From positions 124,001 through 188,000 of the forward strand of contig NZ_NPML01000011.1 in assembly GCF_002252565.1 (NCBI RefSeq): DNA of 64,000 nt, in the 5' to 3' direction. Shown in pieces: positions 43,750 to 52,101 of this stretch. Below the pieces are notes generated by a model. That model was given only the letters and a program-made list of their open reading frames with translations, did no database searches and was not told the origin of the DNA. This DNA is from Petroclostridium xylanilyticum. GTDB taxonomy: Bacteria; Bacillota; Clostridia; SK-Y3. Position numbers and translations under genes: made by a program. The first letter of the stretch is position 1. Every line of letters starts with the position of its first letter.

Positions 43750-44766
43750 TTATTTATCAAAGCATAGAGGTCTATTGCCAACGTTAATTTCTTTAATTAT
43801 GGTATCAGTCATTCCATCTAATATAATAACTTTGCCTGGAATTGAATGACTGGCAATATATACTTTATTATTCATAGTTGTGATTGCATATGGATTAGTT
43901 ATACTGTTAATATACTTTAATACTCTACTTGAATTTAAATCGACAATAGTCACCGTGTTATTTTGTTCATGAGTAATATATGCTTTATTATTTAAAAAAG
44001 CAATTTTAGAAAGTTCTGGTATATCTAAGTTTATTTTTTGCTTGCTTTTTCCAGTGCAAGAATCAATAATATCTATATAAGAAGCCTTCGCCTCTTTGTC
44101 CTGACAAAGCAGGTAAATATCATTATTAGGTGCAATTCCGAAACCAAAAATAGGCTTTGGCTCTGAAGTTAAAGGAGAAAAAATTAATTCATTTATTACT
44201 CCTACTTGATAGCCATTATTTGTATAATAATTAAAAACAATTCTTCCGTTATTATCAACAGTTAGGTTTTGTGCTATATCTGGGATAGCTATTTCTTGAA
44301 CCAGATTAAAATTGTGATTAAGTACAGAAATATAAGACTTCTTATCTTTGATAATTGAATGTGAACAATAGAGATATTTGTTGTTTGAAATAATTCCAAA
44401 AAGTGCAGGACGTTTTAAACTAATATATTTTATAGTTATATTATCACTCATTATACCTAATTTTGCTGGTTTTTCCAATGGAAATATTGAAAATACCACC
44501 TGTTGTGGATTAATATAATGAATACAATCACCAAATCTATCAATATTAACTTTTTGTAATAACGTATCATTTTTAGAATCAATAATAGAAACAGTCCCAT
44601 CTTCCATTAATAGTAAATTATTCTTAAAGTTTATTTGAGTAGCGCTATTAGTAATATTAATGTTATTAGTTCCATGTTTATTAAAATTAAAAACTTTACA
44701 AGTTATAAAAACAACAACTAATAAACAAAGCATAAGTAATGTAATTTTAATATACTTAAGTTTCAT
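43750..44766 (-). CDS. Membrane-anchored beta-propeller protein (YncE-like)
   Basis: The 338-residue protein has one N-terminal membrane helix (about 9-26, LLMLCLLVVVFITCKVF) and an extracytoplasmic region of repeated four-strand blades: DGTVSIIDSKNDTLL, SYISVLNHNFNLVQEI, SYIDIIDSCTGKSKQKI, NTVTIVDLNSSRVLKYI and GKVIILDGMTDTIIKEINVG. Such YncE/NHL-like propellers bind proteins, DNA or glycans, and no enzyme residue can be named. It is unusually AT-rich. It lies downstream of the papain-like gene on the same strand, with a hairpin between. Confidence 0.75.
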   Translation of the reverse strand: MKLKYIKITLLMLCLLVVVFITCKVFNFNKHGTNNINITNSATQINFKNNLLLMEDGTVSIIDSKNDTLLQKVNIDRFGDCIHYINPQQVVFSIFPLEKPAKLGIMSDNITIKYISLKRPALFGIISNNKYLYCSHSIIKDKKSYISVLNHNFNLVQEIAIPDIAQNLTVDNNGRIVFNYYTNNGYQVGVINELIFSPLTSEPKPIFGFGIAPNNDIYLLCQDKEAKASYIDIIDSCTGKSKQKINLDIPELSKIAFLNNKAYITHEQNNTVTIVDLNSSRVLKYINSITNPYAITTMNNKVYIASHSIPGKVIILDGMTDTIIKEINVGNRPLCFDK

Positions 44767-44845
44767 TAAAAAATTACTCCTTTATTTCCATAGGATAATT
44801 GCAAGTAAGCCGTTTATGCTTGTAATTATATCAAAAATACACAAA

Positions 44846-44883
44846 ATACGCTAAGAATAATCAAAAAATCCTTAGCGTATTTT
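44846..44883. terminator. Terminator between the papain-like and propeller genes
   Basis: AAAATACGCTAAG and CTTAGCGTATTTT are perfect inverted arms around about 14 bases, with T-runs on both sides. It lies 26 bases past the papain-like stop codon, so the two minus-strand genes probably have separate promoters. Confidence 0.8.
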
Positions 44884-44908
44884 ATTATACCATTCACAAC
44901 TTACTATC

Positions 44909-45724
44909 TTATAAAGCTTCTTTATAAACTACAGTGTCATTATCTAAATACAAATCTAATGGAAGCACTACATATGGAAGCCAAGTAATTACATTATTAC
45001 CAATATTCTTATTGGCTTTTTCTCTATAGGCACCATATGGCATTTTACTACAGTACATTGTGCTGTAGTCATTAGGATATGTATTCTTAATTTTATAAGG
45101 AATATCTGCTTCGACTTTTGTATCAGCCCATGACACTACAGAATCAATTTGAGAAGATGTAACGTTTTTAACATATAGTGCAACACATTCATCATAACTT
45201 CTAAATTTATTAGGTGTCTGATAGGTGGTTCCTTCTTCTGGAGTTGCAGTAGCAATACATGCACTGTTTAAATTAACAAATCTATCACCATTAAATAGAC
45301 CGGCATGTCTATATGCTCCATAAGCACAATAACCATCATGAACTAAAAAGATTGAGCCATGATCGTCAACAGAAAAAGTCATTGTATTAGTTCCTGTTGG
45401 AGGATTAGGACTTAAATCTAGTGTAGTAACTGTACCGCTGTCATTTTGAGATGATTCTGCATTATTTGCTGATTCCTCTAGATACCAATTTGTAAATTCT
45501 TCTAATGCCTTATCTGTCCTATCTGGTTCAGGATATTCTTTTTTATCTAGCTTTGGAAATCCAATTCTATAACCATCCTTATCATATTTAATTTGTTTTC
45601 GAGTTTTAGTCTTGTTACTTGCTTTAGATTGCTCTTTATCTTTTGCGGCAAAAACTGAAAAATTAGAAACACATAAAACACCTACTATAATTAATGGTAT
45701 AATTTTTTTAATAAATACTTTCAT
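44909..45724 (-). CDS. Secreted protein with permuted papain-like (NlpC/P60-type, YiiX/YycO-like) fold
   Basis: The 271-residue protein has a signal peptide (about 1-26, IIVGVLCVSNFSVFA), a lysine-rich linker and a C-terminal domain. There DDHGSIFLVHDG and YGAYRHAGLFNGDRFV are followed by ALYVKNVTSSQIDSVVSWAD, PYKIKNTY and MYCSKMPYGAYREKAN. The order His (RHAG) before Cys (YCSK) is that of circularly permuted NlpC/P60-like enzymes, which cut peptides, amides or lipids. This assignment is by motif only. AGGAGGCGATATAG precedes ATG 45724. It may be a wall-active enzyme. Confidence 0.7.
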   Translation of the reverse strand: MKVFIKKIIPLIIVGVLCVSNFSVFAAKDKEQSKASNKTKTRKQIKYDKDGYRIGFPKLDKKEYPEPDRTDKALEEFTNWYLEESANNAESSQNDSGTVTTLDLSPNPPTGTNTMTFSVDDHGSIFLVHDGYCAYGAYRHAGLFNGDRFVNLNSACIATATPEEGTTYQTPNKFRSYDECVALYVKNVTSSQIDSVVSWADTKVEADIPYKIKNTYPNDYSTMYCSKMPYGAYREKANKNIGNNVITWLPYVVLPLDLYLDNDTVVYKEAL

Positions 45725-45863
45725 CTATATCGCCTCCTATTTGTGTATAATATGCATTTATATGGGCTCATTAAAAATACAAAATTAATATACTATACTT
45801 TTCATGAATTTTTTTGTCGAAATGTGTAGATTTTGAAAAAATTTTTTAAAAAAATTGTTAATA

Positions 45864-45938
45864 CTTCTTTATGTACCAAAAGATCATCCTTTGGTTCAGA
45901 AGCTGATGAAAATATATGCATATAAAAGGACAGGAGAC
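45864..45938 (+). pseudogene. Short fragment of a second pepV-like dipeptidase gene
   Basis: The plus strand reads LLYVPKDHPLVQKLMKIYAYKRTGD. PepV at 42020 has PLYVPKGHPLVQKLMKVYRDVTGD at its C-terminal part, with strong nucleotide identity as well. Nothing else of the gene is seen on either side. The fragment's right end merges with the left end of a family B repeat, whose GGACAGG overlaps the ACAGGAGA of the gene. A duplicate or paralogue was probably cut at that point. Confidence 0.75.
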
Positions 45939-46117
45939 AGTTACATTGTCTGCTAAGCTTTTTCTACAATACATAAATATAACAGACAATGTACCTGTCC
46001 GAGACTACTGAAAAAGCCACTTTTAAAAAAAGCCAACGGAGTTAAGCGGGTTTCAGGGTTCAATTTTCAGAAAAAAGTGACTTTGTCAGTGGTTTCGTAC
46101 CTGTCCCCCTGTCCTGT
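45928..46117. repeat. Intergenic repeat, family B, copy 4, split by a MITE-like insertion
   Basis: GGACAGGAGACAGTTACATTG opens the copy, less one base in the shared core TGTCTGCTAAGCTTTTTC, and GACAATGTACCTGTCC closes the first part at 46000. A 96-base element follows, then GTACCTGTCC is repeated and continues CCCTGTCCTG. The 10-base repeat shows that the right arm was duplicated on insertion. Confidence 0.8.
46001..46096. mobile_element. MITE-like element, 96 bp, with 10-bp direct repeat
   Basis: The ends GAGACTACTGAAAAAGCCAC and, on the other strand, GAAACCACTGACAAAGTCAC match at 16 of 20 positions and both continue into CTTTT. It is flanked by direct repeats GTACCTGTCC at 45991-46000 and 46097-46106. 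It has no coding capacity. The TIR style resembles ends of IS1182-type elements, but the parent is not in the window. Confidence 0.75.
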
Positions 46118-46219
46118 TATTTTAACATATTAATAAATATTTTAACAAAAATTTTACGAAAGGTTAACCAAATTAACATAGCTGTACTTTATAATATAAA
46201 TCAACGAACATACAGAAGG

Positions 46220-47185
46220 GTGGGAAACAATATTAGCCAGTTAGAAAGTAAAATTAGTCTGCAGAAAGTTACTTCTTTTGAAAAAACAGGAACATTAGAA
46301 ACAATAAATATATCAAAATTGAAAGAAAATGTTATAGGGTACTTATTTCTTTCACCATCTATCATTTTATTTACGATATTCCTGTTCTATCCTCTTGCAA
46401 AGTCTGTCTATTTAAGTTTATTTATTACCGATCCCAGAGGAAAAATTGCTGAGTTTGTAGGTATTCAAAATTATATTAATTTGTTTACCTCAGATCAGTT
46501 CTTCACAAGTTTAAAAGTAACAGTTCTTTTCACGTTACTAACAGTTCCTTCTAGTATTGTATTTGCTTTAGTTTTATCACTATTTACTCATAACAGACTA
46601 AAGGGAATGCGTATTTTTCAGTTTATTTTTTCACTTCCTATTGCTATATCAGTGGGAACCGCCTCTATTATCTGGATGATACTATTTCATCCGAGCGCAG
46701 GTATGTTTAATTATTTTTTGAATCAATTAGGATTTCAATCAATTTTCTGGTTATCTGATCCTAAGTGGGCGTTATTTTCAATTTCTTTGGTAACAGTTTG
46801 GATGAATTTAGGTTTTAACTATATAGTCTTGCTAAGCGGATTACAAGGGATTTCTGAGGATTTGTATGAGAGTGCCAGAATTGATGGTGCGGGACGTTTC
46901 CGTATATTGTGGAATATGACGCTTCCTTTATTATCGCCTACCATCTTCTTTGTTTCTATTGTTTCAATTATTGGAGCTTTTCAAGCATTTGGTCAGATAC
47001 ACATCATGACCAAGGGTGGACCAATAGATAGCACCAATGTATTCGTCTATTCTCTGTATCAGGAAGCATTCATAAATTTTAATTTTGGATCAGGAAGTGC
47101 GAGCGCAATTGTGCTTTTTGCCATCATTTTGAGCTTAACTTTCATCCAATTCAAAATAACGGAAAGGAAGGTTCATTATCAATGA
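46220..47185 (+). CDS. ugpA: ABC sugar/glycerol-phosphate permease, UgpA/MalF type
   Basis: This 321-residue membrane protein has six predicted helices (first about 35-60). The ATPase-coupling EAA loop is EDLYESARIDGAGRFRILWNMTLPLL. It pairs with the next gene to form the transport channel. The start is not well defined: GTG 46220 touches AGAAGG, and no ATG with a good site lies near. The genes downstream (permease, binding protein, phosphodiesterase) suggest uptake of glycerophosphodiesters or glycerol 3-phosphate. No ATPase gene is in the operon. Confidence 0.9.
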   Translation: MGNNISQLESKISLQKVTSFEKTGTLETINISKLKENVIGYLFLSPSIILFTIFLFYPLAKSVYLSLFITDPRGKIAEFVGIQNYINLFTSDQFFTSLKVTVLFTLLTVPSSIVFALVLSLFTHNRLKGMRIFQFIFSLPIAISVGTASIIWMILFHPSAGMFNYFLNQLGFQSIFWLSDPKWALFSISLVTVWMNLGFNYIVLLSGLQGISEDLYESARIDGAGRFRILWNMTLPLLSPTIFFVSIVSIIGAFQAFGQIHIMTKGGPIDSTNVFVYSLYQEAFINFNFGSGSASAIVLFAIILSLTFIQFKITERKVHYQ

Positions 47186-48018
47186 GTGTGTTATTAATGA
47201 AAAAGAGAACGAACTACCTCCTGCACTATCTTATACTCATAATACTGGCCATTGTTGTATTGTATCCAATACTTTATATTTTTTCGATTGCACTCATGAC
47301 TCCGCAAGAAATTGATTCATATCCTCCCCCCTTTTTACCAAGTAGATTTTATATAGAAAACTTGAAATTGGCAATGACAACTGTACCAATTATTAAATTT
47401 ATCATGAACAGTTTTGTGGTTTCTACTGGTGTTATGGTTGGACAATTGATTACAGCTAGTATGGCCGCTTATGCATTCTCTAATATTCAATTTAAGGGTA
47501 GAAACCTACTTTTTGCTATTTTCCTATCTACCATGATGATTCCTTGGGAGGTTACCATAATCCCTAATTACTTGACGATTAAAGCGTGGGGGTGGATGGA
47601 CACCTATCAGGGGCTTATGGTACCCTTCATGGCTACGGCGTTTGGTATATTTCTTCTTCGTCAGTTTTTCTTACAATTGTCCAAGGAATTGTTCGAAGCA
47701 GCCAAAATGGATGGGGGTGGACACATAAGAATTTTCTTTTCAATCGTATTGCCCTTATCTCGTCCAGCCATTGGTACATTGGGTGTCTATTCTTTTTTGA
47801 CAACGTGGAATATGTACTTATGGCCTCTGCTTGTTACCAATCAAGAAACGATGAGAACGGTACAAATAGGGGTCACCATGTTGCAATGGGCAGAATTTAT
47901 GTCTTGGAATCTCGTATCAGCTGGAATTACAATTGTTCTTCTACCTTCTTTAATCCTACTTGTGTTAGGACTAAAACAACTAGTTCGAGGTATAACAGCC
48001 GGAGCAGTTAAAGGGTAA
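47182..48018 (+). CDS. ugpE: ABC sugar/glycerol-phosphate permease, UgpE/MalG type
   Basis: The second permease has 278 residues and six predicted helices (first about 12-35). Its EAA loop is KELFEAAKMDGGGHIRIFFSIVLPLSRPAI. It overlaps ugpA by four bases (ATGA), which implies coupled translation. The C-terminal helix (IVLLPSLILLVLGLKQLVRG) ends with the typical GLKQLVRGITAGAVKG. It needs an ATPase of the MsmX/UgpC kind encoded elsewhere. Confidence 0.93.
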   Translation: MSVLLMKKRTNYLLHYLILIILAIVVLYPILYIFSIALMTPQEIDSYPPPFLPSRFYIENLKLAMTTVPIIKFIMNSFVVSTGVMVGQLITASMAAYAFSNIQFKGRNLLFAIFLSTMMIPWEVTIIPNYLTIKAWGWMDTYQGLMVPFMATAFGIFLLRQFFLQLSKELFEAAKMDGGGHIRIFFSIVLPLSRPAIGTLGVYSFLTTWNMYLWPLLVTNQETMRTVQIGVTMLQWAEFMSWNLVSAGITIVLLPSLILLVLGLKQLVRGITAGAVKG

Positions 48019-48132
48019 TTCTTTAATTTTTAAAAAAATCTTCAAAGTAATTCAAAGTAGGTTAAAACATAAGGATTTTCATTAAATTAAAAAAGAAAAA
48101 ATACAAAAAATACAAGATGAGGAGTGTTAAAA

Positions 48133-49530
48133 ATGAAACCTGTTAGTAAAAAAATTATGCTTTTGATGGCTATTATAACCATCCTGTTAACTTCTGTTGC
48201 CTGTGGCATTATACCGAACACCAAATCAGCTAGTCAAAATGAAAACGTTCAAGGGTCATCAGGTTCACAATCGTCTAATGACAATACTTCAAACGGTCCA
48301 GTAAAAGTCGTTTGGTGGCATTCAATGGGCGGTGAACTTGGAAAAGCAGTAGATCAGCTTGTTGCTAATTTCAATTCATCACAGAACCAAGTAAAAGTTG
48401 AAGCCATTTTTCAAGGATCTTATGATGAAAGTTTGAATAAATTGAAGGCATCTCTTGGTAGCAACAGTGGTCCAGCCATGGTACAAGTTTATGAAATTGG
48501 TAGTCGTTTCATGATCGATTCTAAAGCGATTACTCCAATTCAAAAATTTATCGATGAAGAACATTATGACGTTTCTCAGTTAGAAAACAATATCATCAAT
48601 TATTATACAATTAATAATCAGTTATATTCGATGCCGTTCAATACATCTAATCCTATTCTTTATTACAACAAAGATATGTTTAGAGCAGCAGGACTAGACC
48701 CTGAAAAACCACCAGTTACATATGAAGAAGTTGAACAAGTTGCAAAAAAGTTATCTGGTAATGGAAAATATGGTGCGTCCTTTGCAATTTATGCTTGGTT
48801 CATAGAACAGTTTTTTGCCAATCAAGGTTCTGAATTAGTAAACAACGGAAATGGTCGCGACGCCTTAGCAACAGAATCCTTATTAAACAGTGAAGCAGGT
48901 GTGAAAACACTTACTTGGTGGAAAGGTATGATAGATAGTGGAGCAATGCTTAACTTGGGACGTAGTACTGCGGATACAAAGAAGGCTTTTGCTGCAGGTC
49001 AAGTAGCCATGATTTTGGATTCTACAGCAGCTTTACGAGGTATTATTGATTCAGTTGGTAACAGATTTGAAGTAGGTACTGGATTTCTTCCCAAACCACA
49101 AGGGACAGAAGATGGTGGAGTTATTGTTGGAGGAGCCAGTCTATATGTCTTAAACAACCGTCCGGAAGCAGAACAAAAAGGAGCATGGGAATTTATCAAG
49201 TATTTAGTTTCAGCTAAGCAACAGGCATACTGGCACATTAATACCGGTTATTTTCCTATTACCAAAGAAGCTTATAACGAGCCAAGTGTGATTGAAAATA
49301 TGAAGAAATTTCCCCAATTCAAAACAGCTGTTGAACAACTCCATGCTACAGTTGCCAATCGAGCAACACAAGGTGCTTTGATGGGTGTTTTCCCAGAAGC
49401 AAGGCAAATTGTTGAAAAGGCAATGGAAGAAGTAGCAAATGGCCAGAAGTCTCCACAAGAAGCGCTAGATACTGCAGCTAACGAAATTACTAAGAAAATC
49501 CAACAATATAATAGAACAATTAAACAGTGA
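48133..49530 (+). CDS. ugpB: Extracellular solute-binding lipoprotein, UgpB-like
   Basis: This 465-residue family 1 binding protein has a lipoprotein signal ending ILLTSVACGIIP (Cys about residue 25), then a Ser/Asn-rich linker. The mature part opens VKVVWWHSMGGELGKAVDQLVANFN, the UgpB-like pattern, and continues MPFNTSNPILYYNKDMFRAAGLDPEKPP and WEFIKYLVSAKQQAYWHINTGYFPITKEA. The Trp-rich sites suit glycerol 3-phosphate or glycerophosphodiester binding. ATG 48133 has GAGGAG upstream. It follows ugpE by about 115 bases and precedes a terminator. Confidence 0.92.
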   Translation: MKPVSKKIMLLMAIITILLTSVACGIIPNTKSASQNENVQGSSGSQSSNDNTSNGPVKVVWWHSMGGELGKAVDQLVANFNSSQNQVKVEAIFQGSYDESLNKLKASLGSNSGPAMVQVYEIGSRFMIDSKAITPIQKFIDEEHYDVSQLENNIINYYTINNQLYSMPFNTSNPILYYNKDMFRAAGLDPEKPPVTYEEVEQVAKKLSGNGKYGASFAIYAWFIEQFFANQGSELVNNGNGRDALATESLLNSEAGVKTLTWWKGMIDSGAMLNLGRSTADTKKAFAAGQVAMILDSTAALRGIIDSVGNRFEVGTGFLPKPQGTEDGGVIVGGASLYVLNNRPEAEQKGAWEFIKYLVSAKQQAYWHINTGYFPITKEAYNEPSVIENMKKFPQFKTAVEQLHATVANRATQGALMGVFPEARQIVEKAMEEVANGQKSPQEALDTAANEITKKIQQYNRTIKQ

Positions 49531-49553
49531 CAGGGAAAATAACAGCTATAGTT

Positions 49554-49586
49554 GAAAAGAGTCTTTTTTATAGACTCTTTTCATGT
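49554..49586 (+). terminator. Terminator after ugpB
   Basis: GAAAAGAGTC-ttttttata-GACTCTTTTC lies 24 bases after the ugpB stop. A short T-run overlaps the right arm. Read-through into ugpQ is likely because ugpQ follows in the same direction. Confidence 0.75.
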
Positions 49587-49637
49587 ATGTTTCAAAAAGA
49601 AATCAATTTATAAATTTAAATGGGGGAACCTTAAATT

Positions 49638-50390
49638 ATGTTAAAAGTTAAACCACTTATTATAGCTCATCGTGGAGCATCAGGAGAATCTCCAGAAAAT
49701 ACATTCGCATCGTTTAGATTAGCTATTGAACAAGGCTGTGATGCTATCGAATTAGATGTTCATCTATCTGCAGATGGAGAATTAATTGTTTGTCACGATG
49801 ATTTCATTAACCGAACTACTAATGGAATAGGAAAAATTAGTGATATGACAGTGTCCGAACTAAAAAAATATGATGCAGGAATTTGGTATCATGAAAGATT
49901 CAAGGGAGAAAAAATTCCGCTACTAGAAGAAGTATTTGATTTGGTCCCTAAAGAGGTCATAATCAATGTAGAAATAAAAAATATCCCTTCTTATTATCCT
50001 GATATTGAGCGAAAATTGCTTGAATTAATGATAAAAAAGGATCGGATATACAATGTGGTTATTTCTTCATTTGACCATCAATGTTTACAACAAATAAAAC
50101 TACTAGAACAAGAAGTAAAGATTGGTCTTCTATATAGTAGTAATTTAGCACATCATCGAGGTTATGCTAATATTTTTGAAATGCCCGTTTATTCATTGCA
50201 TCCATATTATCAATCGATTAACCAGCAGAATATTATAGATGCTATAAACCATGGTTTGGAAGTATATGCATGGACAGTAAACGAATATAGAGATATGAAT
50301 AAACTTATTGATTTTGGTGTAACAGGTATTATTACTGATTTTCCTGAAAAATTAAAAAAAGTATTAACAGAAAGATTTAAAGAACGATGA
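49638..50390 (+). CDS. ugpQ: Glycerophosphodiester phosphodiesterase
   Basis: The 250-residue cytoplasmic enzyme releases glycerol 3-phosphate from glycerophosphodiesters. It has IIAHRGASGESPENTFASF with the catalytic His, DAIELDVHLSADGELIVCHDD with the metal Glu/Asp and second His, NRTTNGIG, VNVEIKN-like INVEIKNI and a C-terminal AWTVNEYRDMNKLIDFGVTGIITDFPE. No signal peptide is present, so the substrate must be imported, as the adjacent Ugp transporter would do. It overlaps the following broken gene's leader. Confidence 0.95.
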   Translation: MLKVKPLIIAHRGASGESPENTFASFRLAIEQGCDAIELDVHLSADGELIVCHDDFINRTTNGIGKISDMTVSELKKYDAGIWYHERFKGEKIPLLEEVFDLVPKEVIINVEIKNIPSYYPDIERKLLELMIKKDRIYNVVISSFDHQCLQQIKLLEQEVKIGLLYSSNLAHHRGYANIFEMPVYSLHPYYQSINQQNIIDAINHGLEVYAWTVNEYRDMNKLIDFGVTGIITDFPEKLKKVLTERFKER

Positions 50391-50428
50391 AGTTTTTAAT
50401 TCTAAATAAAATGGGAGGTTTGGACATT

Positions 50429-50614
50429 ATGCGGTTAGCATTGATGGGGGATTTGCATTATCCGCATATCGAGCGAGGGAATCAAAAATTATTTGAAACA
50501 CGAGAGAGATTTTACGAGGGGTATTTGAAAAAGTTTTTAGAAATAGATGCAGATTGGTATATTTCCCTCGAAAATTTGACACATAAGTTGTGCTACTCTG
50601 AAAACTACTACTAG
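50429..50614 (+). pseudogene. Truncated calcineurin-like metallophosphoesterase
   Basis: Only about 61 residues remain. MRLALMGDLHYPHIE carries the first metal-binding Asp and His of the family, and DADWYISLENLTH matches the next block (usually LGDLTH), with Gly-Asp changed to Glu-Asn. The frame then runs into HKLCYSENYY and a stop, where an intact enzyme would have 200 or more residues. GGGAGGTTTGGACATT precedes ATG 50429, so it may still be translated. It would have ended the ugp operon. The loss lies near family D repeats at 50708. Confidence 0.75.
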
Positions 50615-50707
50615 GTAACGTTAGAGAGCAAAAAAATACCCTCTAATACTACCCAATTACTTCAAGGATTCAGGTAACACACAATAATTGATTATACTTT
50701 AAGTTAA

Positions 50708-50785
50708 AGAGTAAGGAGTGGAAAGTGGGGAGTAAGCAGTATGGAAATTATTCATTCATCACTTCCCACTGTCCACTCCCCACTA
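50708..50785. repeat. Intergenic inverted repeat, family D, full palindrome
   Basis: GAGTAAGGAGTGGAAAGTGG at 50709-50728 and CACTTCCCACTGTCCACTCC at 50759-50778 form a long imperfect palindrome. Its right arm contains the stop codon of mtaD (TAG, 50785-50783, minus strand). It lies between convergent ugp and mtaD transcripts and can fold in RNA from both. Confidence 0.75.
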
Positions 50786-52084
50786 TTCAAAAATTCTCTT
50801 ACTTATCTTGTTTATATTATAAATAACCTCTTCATCATCAACGGTCTTGAATTCACCCTTTTCCATGAGAATTCTGCCATCAACCAAAACTGTTTCCACA
50901 TCCGCAGCCTGCGCCGAATAAGCCAGGTTAGCAATTACATTGTGTTGAGGGTAAAAATGAGGCTTATTCAAATTTACAATGGTTAAATCCGCTTTCATCC
51001 CCGGCTTTATAATACCTACCTCATGCTTTATACCTAATGCCATCGCTCCATGAACTGTAGCCATTTTTAATGCATCATAAGCCTTTACAAGCGTAGGTTC
51101 CTTTTCTACCCCTTTACTTACAAGCGCAGCCAAATGAATTTCTTCAAACATGTTCAGGTTGTTATTGCTGGATGCACCATCAGTACCTAACGCAATATTG
51201 ATACCTTTAGCCAACATATTACGCACAGGAGTAATTCCACTTCCAAGCTTGAGGTTGCTTCCCGGATTGTATACCACGCTCACATCGTTTTCCTTGAGGA
51301 TATCCATATCCTCCTCCGAAACATGGACGCAATGGGCTGCAATGGTATGGGCTTTAAATATGCCGAGATCGTACAGATGGCGGACAGGGGTTTTTCCGTA
51401 TTTCTCCAAGCATTCCTGATTTTCTTTCAGAGTCTCTGAAATATGTATATGAATACCGGTCCCTAATTTTTGAGCCAGCTCCGCAACATCCTCCAGGTAA
51501 TCAGGAACGCAGGTATATACCGAATGAGGCCCCAAGAAAATCCTGATTCTTCCGTTAGATTCTCCGTCCCAGTCTTTAAAGAGCTGTTCATTTTCCAGTA
51601 AACGCCTGTCTTCTGTGGGGTTGAAATCAGGTTCAAAACACTGCAAACCTCTGGACAGATTTGCACGAATACCTGTCCTGCTTACTGCTTTTACAACTTC
51701 ATCCATGAAAAAGTACATATCGGCAAAGCAAGTAATCCCGGATCTTAGCATTTCCATAATACCAAGCATGGAAGCCCAATAGACGTCTTCTGCAGCAAAC
51801 TTGTCTTCAATAGGAAATATTTTTTCAAAAAGCCATTCCTGTAAGGGTAAATCATCGGCATAGCTTCGCAGTAACACCATTGGCGTATGTGTATGGGCAT
51901 TTATCAACCCCGGTAATACCACCCGGTCTCTACCCTCAATAATTACCTGCGGCAAAAAATCCTCAGGCAGGGTTTCCCCCACATAGGTAATTCTATCATC
52001 TACAATGGCAATATATCCATTATGGACAACTTTATTTTCATCTTCCATGGTAACAATCGTTGCATTTTTTATTAATGTATTCAT
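50783..52084 (-). CDS. mtaD: 5-methylthioadenosine/S-adenosylhomocysteine deaminase
   Basis: This amidohydrolase of 433 residues converts SAH (and methylthioadenosine) to the inosyl form, releasing ammonia. Metal ligands are in PGLINAHTHTPMVLLR, GTGIHIHISETLKEN and IAAHCVHVSEEDMDIL, and the aspartate is in NIALGTDGASSNNNLNMFEE. The outer residues follow the MtaD/SsnA group. ATG 52084 has GGAGG upstream. It is the third gene of pnp-ahcY-mtaD, 17 bases after ahcY. This supports SAH recycling through S-inosylhomocysteine. Confidence 0.93.
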   Translation of the reverse strand: MNTLIKNATIVTMEDENKVVHNGYIAIVDDRITYVGETLPEDFLPQVIIEGRDRVVLPGLINAHTHTPMVLLRSYADDLPLQEWLFEKIFPIEDKFAAEDVYWASMLGIMEMLRSGITCFADMYFFMDEVVKAVSRTGIRANLSRGLQCFEPDFNPTEDRRLLENEQLFKDWDGESNGRIRIFLGPHSVYTCVPDYLEDVAELAQKLGTGIHIHISETLKENQECLEKYGKTPVRHLYDLGIFKAHTIAAHCVHVSEEDMDILKENDVSVVYNPGSNLKLGSGITPVRNMLAKGINIALGTDGASSNNNLNMFEEIHLAALVSKGVEKEPTLVKAYDALKMATVHGAMALGIKHEVGIIKPGMKADLTIVNLNKPHFYPQHNVIANLAYSAQAADVETVLVDGRILMEKGEFKTVDDEEVIYNINKISKRIFE

Positions 52085-52101
52085 AGTAACCTCCGCAATC
52101 A

